NCBI GenBank assembly: GCA_002491115.1
Contig: DKVI01000070.1
Location: 1 to 52,040, forward strand
Origin: Lachnospiraceae bacterium UBA7182
GTDB lineage: Bacteria > Bacillota > Clostridia > Lachnospirales > Lachnospiraceae
Direction: 5' to 3'
DNA length: 52,040 nucleotides
Part shown: one piece after another, positions 24,679 through 33,282 of the stretch
Layout of the letters: each line of letters starts with the position of its first letter
Position numbering within the stretch: position 1 is the stretch's first letter
Position numbers and translations under genes: made by a program
The notes under the pieces: model-generated
Told to the model about the DNA's origin: nothing
The model's database searches: none
Seen by the model: the letters and a program-made list of their open reading frames with translations, nothing else

Positions 24679-26048
24679 TTCAATTACCGAAAAGAATAAT
24701 CCTGGGAATTTTTCTGACCGCGGCAGGAACCGCCCTGTTCCTGACAGGCCGCATGATGGGCGGAAGCCCTGGTATCTATATAGATTCCGAAGGAATCCAC
24801 ACCGCCGAAGGGATCATAAAGACAAAAGACGGTACCCTGCGCCAGGACGAGAATCCCATCGTTTCCTCTCAAAAAGATACGCTTACGCCTGAACCGTTTG
24901 ACAGTTTTACGATCTATGCAGAAGATGCCGACCTGTCCGTGTCTTACGGAGATACCTGGTCCCTGGAATACTGCCTACCAGGCAGCAGTACCATCGACTC
25001 TCATGTAACAGACGGTATCCTCCACTTTACAGCGAAAGACCTGCCGGGAACAGACAACGGCGCCAGGTATTATTTTATGTGGCTGACCCCTTTAAGCCGG
25101 GCGGAAATCAATGACAAAAGCGAATATTATATAAATCTTTGCGTACCTGAAAACACTGTATTTCAGACGATCAGCCTTACGACCGACAACGGAGACTGCA
25201 GGACAGACACGCTGCGCGCTGAACATGACTGCACCATTCATACCGACTGGGGCGATATTTATACCAAAGACCTGCATGCCAAAAACCTGCATATTTCTGT
25301 CGGCAACGGAAGCCTGGATCTAAAAGGCGGCATTGACGCCCTGGAAAGCTGTACCTTAAATGCCGACTGGGGCGATATAAAACTGGACCGTCTGTCAGCC
25401 TCCGAAGCCATCCTCTCAGCCGGCAACGGAAATTTAAATATATCGGATGATTTGAACGCGTCCGTAAAATGCACCGTCAATGCGGACTGGGGTGACGTTG
25501 CGATCGGCAGCCTGTCCTCCCCCGAAACCAATATCGCCATGGGAAACGGTAACCTGAACATAGCCGATACTTTAAACGCATCCAATCACTGCAGCATCAG
25601 TGCGGATTGGGGCGATATAAAGATGGCGCATCTGGCAGCTCCCAAAGCAAATATCTCCCTTTCCAACGGCAATCTGAACATAGAGGAAACCATGGACGCT
25701 TCCGAAAGCTGTCTGATCCATGCAGACTGGGGTGATATAGCGATCAGCAGCCTGTTATGTCCGGATGCCTCTGTTTCACAGGATAACGGATCACTGGATC
25801 TGTCTGTCCGCAAAGGTACGTCACTGGAAGTGTCGAATGCCTATGGGGATGTAACACTGGCAGCAGAAGGATCTATCGACGATTATGAATATACGTTTGC
25901 GACCGAATATGGCGAAATTACGCTCCCCGGCCAGGGTTCCGTAAGCAGAACCGCCACGAACACCCGCTCCCGGACGAAACGCTCTTTAAGCGCCGGATAT
26001 CTGCAGGTGCAGTGCGATAACGGGGATATTAAAATCACAGAGCAATAA
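24675..26048 (+). CDS. DUF4097-type beta-repeat protein with membrane anchor
   Basis: A 457-residue protein overlapping the DUF1700 stop (ATGA). An N-terminal hydrophobic helix (IILGIFLTAAGTALFLTG) anchors it, leaving the rest outside. The body is a beta-strand repeat of the DUF4097 kind and includes five units of exactly 40 residues, each with ADWGDI-like and GNGNLNI-like turns. The exact DNA period of 120 bases points to recent tandem duplication. It forms the effector part of the PadR cassette; function unknown. A hairpin at 26054 ends the operon. Confidence 0.85.
   Translation: MIQLPKRIILGIFLTAAGTALFLTGRMMGGSPGIYIDSEGIHTAEGIIKTKDGTLRQDENPIVSSQKDTLTPEPFDSFTIYAEDADLSVSYGDTWSLEYCLPGSSTIDSHVTDGILHFTAKDLPGTDNGARYYFMWLTPLSRAEINDKSEYYINLCVPENTVFQTISLTTDNGDCRTDTLRAEHDCTIHTDWGDIYTKDLHAKNLHISVGNGSLDLKGGIDALESCTLNADWGDIKLDRLSASEAILSAGNGNLNISDDLNASVKCTVNADWGDVAIGSLSSPETNIAMGNGNLNIADTLNASNHCSISADWGDIKMAHLAAPKANISLSNGNLNIEETMDASESCLIHADWGDIAISSLLCPDASVSQDNGSLDLSVRKGTSLEVSNAYGDVTLAAEGSIDDYEYTFATEYGEITLPGQGSVSRTATNTRSRTKRSLSAGYLQVQCDNGDIKITEQ
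25245..25844 (+). repeat. Five 120-bp tandem coding repeats
   Basis: The codons for DWGD recur at 25245, 25365, 25485, 25605 and 25725, an exact 120-base step, within the DUF4097 gene. Units differ in sequence but keep register, so the protein likely forms a regular beta-solenoid. Confidence 0.85.
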
Positions 26049-26053
26049 GTGAA

Positions 26054-26087
26054 CAGGAGCTATGATCCAAATCAGTCATAGCTCCTG
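26054..26087. terminator. Hairpin between convergent genes
   Basis: CAGGAGCTATGA pairs with TCATAGCTCCTG over a ten-base loop, six bases after the DUF4097 stop. It has no long T-run on either side but is well placed to end both convergent operons. Confidence 0.6.
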
Positions 26088-26107
26088 CTGTCATGAACTC
26101 TCTATAT

Positions 26108-27418
26108 TTACATCCCGCACTTCACCCGCAGTATTCTCCTCACCGACTCCTCAATCCGCTCTTCTGTCAGCTCCCCCGCCTGTACGGCCGCAAGTACGCC
26201 TTCATACGCGCTGTGAAAATCCGACGGCATCAGCACAATATCCACGCCTGCCTTCAGCGCCCCAACCGCCCCATCAGCCGAAGTATACTGCTGACTTATG
26301 GCTCCCATATTCATGGCATCCGTAATTACAATCCCGTCATATCCCAGTCTGTCCCTGAGTACATCAGTGATCATATACCGGGACATGCTGCAGGGCGTCT
26401 CGTCTCCTGTGACTGCCGGGGCTGAAATATGCGCTACCATAATAAAATGTATCCCTTCCTGAATCCCGGACGTAAATGGAACCAGCTCCGCTTCCATCAT
26501 CTCTTCTAATGTTTTGTCGGTATAAGCGTAACCTGCATGTGTATCTCCCAGCGTGGCTCCATGTCCCGGATAATGCTTCAGGGTCGCGTAGACTCCGTTT
26601 TCTTCCATTCCTCTGACTTCTGCCAGGACCATATCCGCGACCAGCTGCGGGTCACTTCCAAAGGATCTGTTTTTAACCACCTGGTTGTCCGGGTTCGTCA
26701 GCACATCCGCATCCGGCGCAAAATCCAGGTTAAATCCCAAATCTGCCAGATAGTTACCGATCACCGACCCGATCCTTTCAGCCTCCTCTGTGTCGCCGCT
26801 TCGCCCTACTTCTGCCATATCGCCAAACTGCTCTACGCCAAAAGCCGACTGGCTGCCGATCCGGGCAACTTTTCCGCCTTCTTCATCCAGACTCAAAAGG
26901 GGAGCCGGATACCCTGCTTCCTTATAATAAGAACGGGTATTCGTAAGCATTTCGCGTACCTGTTCCGGTGATTTTAGATTGCCGGCAAAATACACCAGTC
27001 CTCCCACCGGATACTGGCGGATACTGTCCTTTGTTGTATCCCCTGCGGCGGTCACTGCATCGCTGCCTGTCAGTGCTTCTGGCGTGATGACAAATAACTG
27101 CAGCACTTTTTCTTCCAGCGTCATCTGCTGCAACATAAGATCCACCTGTTCTTCTAACAGTTCTTCTTCTGTTTTTTCCGGCTCCGGTTCAGGATTGACA
27201 GCCGGTTCTTCTTCTGTCACAGCCGGCTCTGCTTCTTCTGAAAGTGCTGTTTCTGCATGACCATCCGCATCCAATGCCTCCTGAGGCTCATCTTCCTTTA
27301 CTTCTTCGGGTAAAGATTTCCCCTGTATCAGCAAACAGAAAATACAGATGATTAAAATTCCTGCCGCCAGGACTGAAATAAATGTTTTGAAAAAAGTACG
27401 CTTATTATTTCTCTTCAT
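26108..27418 (-). CDS. Glycoside hydrolase family 3, NagZ-like beta-N-acetylhexosaminidase
   Basis: A 436-residue protein with an N-terminal membrane anchor or signal (FISVLAAGILIICIFCLLIQ), a Glu/Pro-rich linker to about 85, then a GH3 domain. NagZ-type motifs are present: LLSLDEEGGKVAR, LKHYPGHGATLGDTHAGY (catalytic His in GDTH) and the nucleophile Asp in VITDAMNMGAI. It should remove GlcNAc from peptidoglycan fragments or other glycans outside the cell. AAGGGAA precedes the ATG. No partner genes hint at a specific substrate. Confidence 0.9.
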   Translation of the reverse strand: MKRNNKRTFFKTFISVLAAGILIICIFCLLIQGKSLPEEVKEDEPQEALDADGHAETALSEEAEPAVTEEEPAVNPEPEPEKTEEELLEEQVDLMLQQMTLEEKVLQLFVITPEALTGSDAVTAAGDTTKDSIRQYPVGGLVYFAGNLKSPEQVREMLTNTRSYYKEAGYPAPLLSLDEEGGKVARIGSQSAFGVEQFGDMAEVGRSGDTEEAERIGSVIGNYLADLGFNLDFAPDADVLTNPDNQVVKNRSFGSDPQLVADMVLAEVRGMEENGVYATLKHYPGHGATLGDTHAGYAYTDKTLEEMMEAELVPFTSGIQEGIHFIMVAHISAPAVTGDETPCSMSRYMITDVLRDRLGYDGIVITDAMNMGAISQQYTSADGAVGALKAGVDIVLMPSDFHSAYEGVLAAVQAGELTEERIEESVRRILRVKCGM

Positions 27419-27480
27419 ATTCGATTCCCTTCATAGAATTATTGTTTACCTCAGCAACCTCTCCTTTTAGCGCAAAACCC

Positions 27481-28182
27481 TCAGATATGCATCCTTCTGC
27501 GTACTTCTTCTCTCAGTCTGCTGCGCCGGATGACGGTCAGAAGCGCCGCGTCTATGATCACGCAGCAGGTCAGCACAACGGCGGACCAGGTGATCCCCGG
27601 CGGGAGTTGACGGAAGCTGCGGATCAGAAGCTCCACTGCCACCATAAATACGGCCGCCTCCCCCAGTACCAGCACAGAGCTGGACAATATGGAGAGCCGT
27701 ATTCTGCGAATGCCTGCAACAAACAAAAGAATCATCGCTGCGGCAAGCCCCGTAAGCGGAAGGGCCAACGCCATATACCATCCGTTTCCAGGATGCCGCC
27801 ATGCGATCATACCAAAATACAGCGCGATCCCGATCCCGTCCAACACAATGCTTGCATAAACGTTTACCTTAGCGAAAAAGACCGGAAGGCAGAAAATCCA
27901 CAGAAGCACACAGCCTCCGATCACATACAAAGACCAGGCATTGCTGCTGAACACAAAGAAATTCAAAAGCCCGCATACAACTGCTGTTACTGCCAGCACG
28001 ACACTGAGCAGTATGGTTATATCCCCGCGCTGGACCGGTTCCGTGTATCCTCTGCGTACCGGAAAAGGCGGCGGGGAGACATGGTCTGTCTCTTCATTTG
28101 GATTACAGACTTTTGTATTACACAGCGGACATACGGCGCATGTTTTGTCAAGCTCAACTCCGCAGTTTACACAGTACGACAT
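27481..28182 (-). CDS. Zinc-ribbon multi-pass membrane protein (DUF6320-like)
   Basis: A 233-residue protein with an N-terminal zinc ribbon (Cys4, Cys7, Cys18, Cys21 in YCVNCGVELDKTCAVCPLCN), a linker, and about six membrane helices, ending in a basic tail. It starts inside the end of the acyltransferase gene (16-base overlap) with GGAGGG six bases before ATG, so the two are translationally linked. I recall DUF6320 as the name for proteins of this look, without certainty. Role unknown; context suggests membrane support for acyl transfer or its product. Confidence 0.75.
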   Translation of the reverse strand: MSYCVNCGVELDKTCAVCPLCNTKVCNPNEETDHVSPPPFPVRRGYTEPVQRGDITILLSVVLAVTAVVCGLLNFFVFSSNAWSLYVIGGCVLLWIFCLPVFFAKVNVYASIVLDGIGIALYFGMIAWRHPGNGWYMALALPLTGLAAAMILLFVAGIRRIRLSILSSSVLVLGEAAVFMVAVELLIRSFRQLPPGITWSAVVLTCCVIIDAALLTVIRRSRLREEVRRRMHI

Positions 28183-29480
28183 AGTGAACCCTCCATATTC
28201 CGGTTTGTCTCGATCTTTACATGAATCCCGTCCTGCACCAGTTTGCGGAAAAACTGCCGTTCCACTTCCGCTTCCACAATGCTGCTGGCAAAACTGACAG
28301 TCAAAACATCGCCATAGCTGACGACCGCGCAGTTGGTACGGGCAGAAAAAGGCTGTCCCATCAGCACATCAAATCGATCTACATATCTTTTCATCTCTTC
28401 CGGCACGTCCACGACACCCAGGTTCGTAAGCCCGGCGCTGGACTGCTTATCCTGTATTCTTTTATAAAACTGCCGCACCACGATATCTTTGATAAACAGA
28501 GGGACAACCCGGATCAGCGGGTTCTTCGTCACCGCCACGTTGGTCGTAATATCCGCATTCAGGAATTTGTCGTTCAGATAATAGCGCATATAATAATGTA
28601 CCTGCACAAGGATTTCCTCGAACGTATAATCTCCCATCCTGGGATCTATGGACGGATATACCATGGTAATAAAATTCCGAAGGGTGCCGGAAGGAAAGAA
28701 TCTGCGAAGGTTCACCGGCATGGCCAGAGATACCGGCAGTTCCCGGAACACCCGGTCGTCTTTCTGTTTTAACATCAGGGCATAAAGAAGCGCCGCGTTC
28801 AGATATTCTGTCACCGTCACCTGATACCTTTTTGTCACCGTCAGCACCTGATTCACAGACAAAATTCCCGTGATAATATTCAGCGTGTAAAAGGGTTCCC
28901 ATGTTCCTCTAATCCGATAGGTTTTAGCCTTGCTCCTGTGAGGCCGTACCCTGGAACTGGCATACCGCATATAGGCATCTTCCAGCTCCTCCGGCTCCGG
29001 TTTTGCGTCAATATCCAGCACACCATGCCCATTGGGAATCTCATATCCTTTCAGGCGCAGATATACGGCCGTCAGTGTCTTTAATAGACAGAGCGCGCCG
29101 CTGCCGTCCGCCAGCGAATGGAATACTTCCAGCGAAATACGTTTCTGATAATAATAGATGCGTATCAGATATCGGTTTTTGCTCTTGAAAGACATGGGCA
29201 TACAGGGATTCACGATATCCGGCTCCACAAAGGGTCCGGGACGGTTATTCGGTTCCAGATACCGCCAGAATACGCCCTTTTTCATGGTTACTTTAAACGT
29301 AGGGAAACGGGGCAGCGTAAGATCTACTGCCTTTTGCAAAAGACCGGGGACTATATTCTCTTTTAACAGCACTGAAATCCGGTACACCGAAGAAAAATTT
29401 CTTCGCTGGAGCGTCGGATACACGATCGCCGACAAATCCAGCTTATACCAGAGTTTTCTGGGATTGGTTGTCCGTTCCAT
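28167..29480 (-). CDS. Condensation/acyltransferase-fold protein (alcohol acetyltransferase-like)
   Basis: A 437-residue protein of the CoA-dependent acyltransferase superfamily. The catalytic HxxxDG is present as FHSLADGSG (His121, Asp125), and the N-terminal KLDLSAIVYPTL... with VFWRYLEPN matches proteins labelled alcohol acetyltransferase. It could join an acyl group to an alcohol or amine, or act like a stand-alone condensation domain in lipid or glycopeptide modification. Cotranscribed with the zinc-ribbon membrane gene and divergent from an esterase over palindromic GTGTAA sites. Substrate unknown. Confidence 0.8.
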   Translation of the reverse strand: MERTTNPRKLWYKLDLSAIVYPTLQRRNFSSVYRISVLLKENIVPGLLQKAVDLTLPRFPTFKVTMKKGVFWRYLEPNNRPGPFVEPDIVNPCMPMSFKSKNRYLIRIYYYQKRISLEVFHSLADGSGALCLLKTLTAVYLRLKGYEIPNGHGVLDIDAKPEPEELEDAYMRYASSRVRPHRSKAKTYRIRGTWEPFYTLNIITGILSVNQVLTVTKRYQVTVTEYLNAALLYALMLKQKDDRVFRELPVSLAMPVNLRRFFPSGTLRNFITMVYPSIDPRMGDYTFEEILVQVHYYMRYYLNDKFLNADITTNVAVTKNPLIRVVPLFIKDIVVRQFYKRIQDKQSSAGLTNLGVVDVPEEMKRYVDRFDVLMGQPFSARTNCAVVSYGDVLTVSFASSIVEAEVERQFFRKLVQDGIHVKIETNRNMEGSLCRTV

Positions 29481-29510
29481 ATACTTCTTCCCCCGGAAAA
29501 ACAGACAGGA

Positions 29511-29527
29511 GTGTAATACATTTACAC
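29511..29527. promoter_or_regulatory. Palindromic operator GTGTAA-N5-TTACAC
   Basis: A perfect inverted repeat in the acyltransferase leader. A further half site, GGGTGTAAA (29567-29575), overlaps the -35 of the acyltransferase promoter. A repressor encoded elsewhere probably binds both. Confidence 0.6.
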
Positions 29528-29547
29528 CCCTTTCTTAGATGTTATTT

Positions 29548-29575
29548 ATTATATCATAAAAAAACAGGGTGTAAA
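29548..29575 (-). promoter_or_regulatory. Promoter of the acyltransferase operon
   Basis: Minus strand TTTACA (29570-29575) and perfect TATAAT (29548-29553), 16-base spacing, with the -35 inside the GTGTAA operator half site. Confidence 0.65.
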
Positions 29576-29598
29576 GCATTATTCTTTAATTTTCTTCT

Positions 29599-29626
29599 TT
29601 GATTTTCTCTCAAAACACGATATAAT
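29599..29626 (+). promoter_or_regulatory. Promoter of the alpha/beta hydrolase
   Basis: TTGATT (29599-29604) and perfect TATAAT (29621-29626), 16-base spacing, about 33 bases before the start codon. Confidence 0.65.
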
Positions 29627-29659
29627 ACATCACAAATATACAAGAAAGGCCCAATTTCC

Positions 29660-30556
29660 ATGACAAACAGCCAGAAGCACAACCAAAACCTGATGAAAGT
29701 CATCCGGCGCATGCACTCCTTTGTGGAACACAGCGATATCGAAAAGCAGCGCGCCTCCAAAGATCAACTGGGAAAACTGCTGATGCGCAGTACAGATATG
29801 AATTATACGGATGCTGACATAGACGGCATCCGCGCCGAATGGGTCAGCGTCAAAAGACAGCATATGAAAAAATATATCCTGCTCTACTGCCACGGCGGCG
29901 GCTATAATACCGGAAGCCTTAAATATGCCCGCAGCATCACCAACAAACTGGCCAGTTCCACCTCCATGGACGTATTAAGCTTTGATTACCGCCTGGCGCC
30001 GGAACATCCTTATCCCGCCGCCCTGGAAGACGCCGTAAAAGTATGGGATTACCTTATGTATATGGGGTACGGTTCCAGGGACGTGATTCTTGCCGGAGAT
30101 TCCGCGGGCGGCAACCTGGCGCTTACGCTTACGCTCAAATTAAAAGAACAGAATCGCATCCTCCCCAGAGGACTGGTTCTCTTCTCGCCCTGGACTGACC
30201 TTACAAGAAGCGGACAATCCCACACCACCCGCCGGGAGATTGACCCGATCCTTACGGAAGAGTATCTGGACCAGGCGATCTTTGACTACGCCAAAGACCG
30301 TGATCTTACCGACCCTCTGATCTCCCCTTTATATGCCGATTATAAAGATTTTCCGCCCGTTTTAATCCAGGCAGGAGGAAACGGTATTCTTCTGTCGGAT
30401 TCGGTGGAACTTCACAGGCAGATGGTCCGCCAGCATGTGGGCGCTAAGCTAAACGTCTATCCGGGCATGTGGCATGTATTCCAGATGTCTCCCTTCAAAA
30501 CCGCTTATGAAGCCATGGATCAGGCGGCAGAATTTATCTTTGACATCTGCCGCTGA
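29660..30556 (+). CDS. Alpha/beta hydrolase, hormone-sensitive-lipase family
   Basis: A 298-residue esterase or deacylase. The oxyanion-hole motif CHGGGYNTGS (78-87), nucleophile GDSAGG (Ser148), LDYRLAPEHPYPA-like FDYRLAPEHPYPA and the late His in GMWHVFQM form the HSL catalytic set. No signal peptide. AGAAAGG precedes ATG 29660. It is transcribed away from the acyltransferase/zinc-ribbon pair from a shared control region, which suggests opposing or serial reactions: one adds an acyl group, the other removes it. Confidence 0.88.
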   Translation: MTNSQKHNQNLMKVIRRMHSFVEHSDIEKQRASKDQLGKLLMRSTDMNYTDADIDGIRAEWVSVKRQHMKKYILLYCHGGGYNTGSLKYARSITNKLASSTSMDVLSFDYRLAPEHPYPAALEDAVKVWDYLMYMGYGSRDVILAGDSAGGNLALTLTLKLKEQNRILPRGLVLFSPWTDLTRSGQSHTTRREIDPILTEEYLDQAIFDYAKDRDLTDPLISPLYADYKDFPPVLIQAGGNGILLSDSVELHRQMVRQHVGAKLNVYPGMWHVFQMSPFKTAYEAMDQAAEFIFDICR

Positions 30557-30570
30557 TGAAAGATGACTTT

Positions 30571-31431
30571 TTATTCCAGATACTGGATTCCTGCCCCCAA
30601 AAGCCCGGAACCCAGATAGATACTTAAAGCCGCCCCGATCTTTGCCCGATATAAAGACTTATAATCCGGAAACAGCTCTGTAAGCTTTTCTTCCAGGGAG
30701 TCCCTCTCCTTTGGTGCGCCCCCGTCCGCCACCACCAGATTGTAGGGACGCCCTTCTTTGCGGCAGTCTTCCACCAGCTGCAGCAGCCTTTTTTCAACTG
30801 CCTTACGGCTGCGCACTTTTGCCGCCGTATAGATCTCGCCGTCTTCGTCAAAAGACATGACCGGTTTAATATCCAGAAGTGCCCCTGCCGCCGCGGTTAC
30901 CTTTCCGATCCGTCCGCCCTTTTTCAGGTATTCCAGCGTATCAATAGAAAAGAACACTTTCGTATGTCTGATCAGACTTTCCACTTTGCCTTTTAATGTT
31001 TCAAAATCCATGCCTTTCGACGCATATTCTGCCGTCTGGATTGCGATGACTCCGATCCCGATGCTTGCCTGGCACGAATCATAGACAGCGACTTCCAGGC
31101 CTTCCATATCTTCCGCCGCCAGCCGCACATGATTGACGGTTCCCGAAAGACCTCCTGATAAAAGGATGGCAATGGCTTTTTTGTAACCCTGCTTTTGAAC
31201 CTCTGCAAATGTATCCTCCACATCCGCACCGCTGGGGGTGCTGGATTTGGGAAGCTCCGTCTTTAGTTTTTCATAGATGTCCTCGGCATGAATGTCCACA
31301 CCGTCCCGGTATTCCCCGTCCGAACAGGTAATTCGCATGGGCAGGATAAACATATGGTACTTTTCCACAAACTCCTGCGGCACATCCGCGCAGGAATCCG
31401 TGATAACCGCGATCTTTTCTGTTGTGTTCAT
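30571..31431 (-). CDS. DegV-family fatty-acid-binding protein
   Basis: A 286-residue DegV protein. DegV/FakB proteins hold a fatty acid and present it to a kinase for phosphorylation and membrane lipid synthesis. Motifs ITDSCADVPQEFVEKY (near the start), SSTPSGAD-like KSSTPSGADVEDTF, GLSGTVNHVRLA and DSCQASIGIG are typical. ATG 31431 is preferred because AAGGGA lies nine bases upstream; the ATG three codons earlier abuts it. It runs toward the convergent esterase gene with a 14-base gap. Confidence 0.92.
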   Translation of the reverse strand: MNTTEKIAVITDSCADVPQEFVEKYHMFILPMRITCSDGEYRDGVDIHAEDIYEKLKTELPKSSTPSGADVEDTFAEVQKQGYKKAIAILLSGGLSGTVNHVRLAAEDMEGLEVAVYDSCQASIGIGVIAIQTAEYASKGMDFETLKGKVESLIRHTKVFFSIDTLEYLKKGGRIGKVTAAAGALLDIKPVMSFDEDGEIYTAAKVRSRKAVEKRLLQLVEDCRKEGRPYNLVVADGGAPKERDSLEEKLTELFPDYKSLYRAKIGAALSIYLGSGLLGAGIQYLE

Positions 31432-31500
31432 AACTCTCATTCCCTTTTTTATATGTATTTGGAGAGGATTCTATCACGGATATTTTGACTGAATATAAAC

Positions 31501-32853
31501 TCACATATATTTTCGCTCTTTTCTCATGCTTCTCCTGTAATACCACCCAAACGTCACCATCAGCATGAGAAATGCTCCGATCCAGGCAGAGATTTCCGCC
31601 AGGGCGATCCCGCGAAAATGAAGCCCGCCCACCAGAAGAACCGCCATCACGAACCGCAGCGCCACTTCAAGGACGCCTGAAAACATGGGAACCACCGTAT
31701 GCCCCATACCCTGACAGGCATTGCGGAACACGAACAGCCAGCCCAGCGGAAATATGGCAGCGCCGGTAATCATAAGATACTCTCTCGTATAGGAAATGAC
31801 CGTCTGGTCTGTCAGCATAAAAGAAGACATGGTCTCCGGAAGAAAAAACATCGCCAGTGCCAGCGGAATATTGACCAGGATGCTTAAAAGGATGCCGTCC
31901 CTTACCCCCTGACGGATTCTCTCTGTCTTTCCCGCGCCGTAATTCTGCCCCGCAAACGACAAAAGCGCCAGCCCCACGGCATTGCCTGCCTGCTGGAATA
32001 AAGAACAGATCTTCGTACAGGCCGCATAAGCCGCCACATAGCCGGTTCCCATACCGTTTACAAAATACTGAAGAACCATGCATCCTACCGCTGTCACAGA
32101 GTTCATAAACGCGATGGGAAGTCCGGTCAGAGACAGCCTTTTTAAGATTTTCCACTCTATTTTCCAGTCTTTCCTGCGGGGAAGCAGTTCTTTTAATGTA
32201 CAGATATATCCTGCGCAGAAAAGCAGCGATACTACCTGGGACAGAATCGTCGCCTCTGCCGCTCCTGTGACGCCCCTCCCAAGAGGAAATACAAAGAGCA
32301 GGTCCAGCGCCACATTTACCACGGAAGACACAATCATGGCGATCAGCGGAATCCGGCTGTTTCCCACGGATCGAAGCAGCGTCATGGCAAAATTGTTGAA
32401 AATCGTGACGGTGATTCCAAGCAGGATGACGCGGAAATAGTCCAGCGTATCCTGCATCATGGACGAAGGCGTCTGAAGGAATATAAACAACCGGTTCATA
32501 AATGCCAGGCTTACTGCTGTCACAAAGAGACCGATCCCCGCGCAGACCCACACGGACATGGCGATTTCCTTTCTGAGTTTCTCCGTATCTTCCGCGCCGA
32601 AAGACTGGGAGATACAGATGCCCAGTCCCCCGGTAAGCCCGATGGTAAAACCAAGGATCAAAAACGATACCGATCCCGTATTACCTACCGCCGCCAGGGC
32701 ATTGTCGCCGACTCCTTTTCCGACGATCACGGAATCTACAAAACTGTAAAACTGCTGAAAAAAATTTCCCGCCAGGATGGGAAGAAAAAACTGTATGATC
32801 AGCCACATACAGTTCCCGTTTGTCATATCTTTTGTCTTTGTTCTCGTATTCAT
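31501..32853 (-). CDS. MATE-family efflux transporter
   Basis: A 450-residue twelve-helix MATE exporter of the NorM/VmrA type: KDMTNGNCMWLIIQFFLPIL at the start, FVDSVIVGKGVGDNALAAVG, and second-half motifs GYVAAYAACTKICSLFQQAG and MGHTVVPMFSGVLEVALRFV. The start is uncertain: ATG 32853 gives the usual N-terminus but has no strong ribosome site. Not closely similar to the MATE at 22213. Substrate unknown; it is convergent with nothing and divergent from the lysine-riboswitch unit. Confidence 0.9.
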   Translation of the reverse strand: MNTRTKTKDMTNGNCMWLIIQFFLPILAGNFFQQFYSFVDSVIVGKGVGDNALAAVGNTGSVSFLILGFTIGLTGGLGICISQSFGAEDTEKLRKEIAMSVWVCAGIGLFVTAVSLAFMNRLFIFLQTPSSMMQDTLDYFRVILLGITVTIFNNFAMTLLRSVGNSRIPLIAMIVSSVVNVALDLLFVFPLGRGVTGAAEATILSQVVSLLFCAGYICTLKELLPRRKDWKIEWKILKRLSLTGLPIAFMNSVTAVGCMVLQYFVNGMGTGYVAAYAACTKICSLFQQAGNAVGLALLSFAGQNYGAGKTERIRQGVRDGILLSILVNIPLALAMFFLPETMSSFMLTDQTVISYTREYLMITGAAIFPLGWLFVFRNACQGMGHTVVPMFSGVLEVALRFVMAVLLVGGLHFRGIALAEISAWIGAFLMLMVTFGWYYRRSMRKERKYM

Positions 32854-32908
32854 GCAGAACAAATTACCACAGTCGGGCAAATTTTACAAGAGGATATTCA
32901 CAATTTTC

Positions 32909-32937
32909 TTGACTTTTTTCGACTCCCGTATTACTCT
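32909..32937 (+). promoter_or_regulatory. Promoter of the lysine riboswitch unit
   Basis: TTGACT (32909-32914) and TACTCT (32932-32937), 17-base spacing, about 25 bases before the first conserved riboswitch bases. A TATAAT at 32953 lacks a matching -35. Confidence 0.5.
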
Positions 32938-32964
32938 ATACCTAGCTGTAAATATAATAATTAA

Positions 32965-33129
32965 AGAGATAGAGGCGCGGCCGCTACCAGTACACTGTCT
33001 GGCCGGGACAGGCATCCCAAGGCAGTGGAACAGAACGTCCGCCGAAGCAACGCATCTGCCTGGAGACGCTTTGCTGGGGTACAGCAGAATATGCTGTACA
33101 CTGTCACAAGGTATTTGTGGTGCGCTATC
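32965..33129 (+). ncRNA. Lysine riboswitch (L box)
   Basis: The 430-base gap before the NhaC gene holds a lysine aptamer. Conserved blocks occur in order: AGAGATAGAGGCGCGG at the 5' end, CGCCGAAGCAA with its GCTTTGCTGG partner in the middle, and GTGCGCTATC closing helix P1. An intrinsic terminator follows at 33148. Lysine binding should favour termination and shut off the transporter. The rest of the gap, 33182-33282, is the run to the ribosome site and shows nothing else. Confidence 0.92.
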
Positions 33130-33147
33130 GTTTATGAGGACCTTATT

Positions 33148-33181
33148 AAGCCATGGACGCCGCGTGTACCATGGCTTTTTT
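33148..33181 (+). terminator. Riboswitch terminator
   Basis: AAGCCATGG (33148-33156) pairs with CCATGGCTT (33169-33177) followed by a T-run to 33181, 18 bases beyond the aptamer. Expression platform of the lysine riboswitch. Confidence 0.85.
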
Positions 33182-33282
33182 GTTTGCGTGTTTGCAGAAC
33201 TTATTCTAAACAGCATCTTCCCGCTCTGGGCACAGGGTACTGTGGGGGAAGATGCGGAACTTAAATTAGGAGGGAAAATGTT

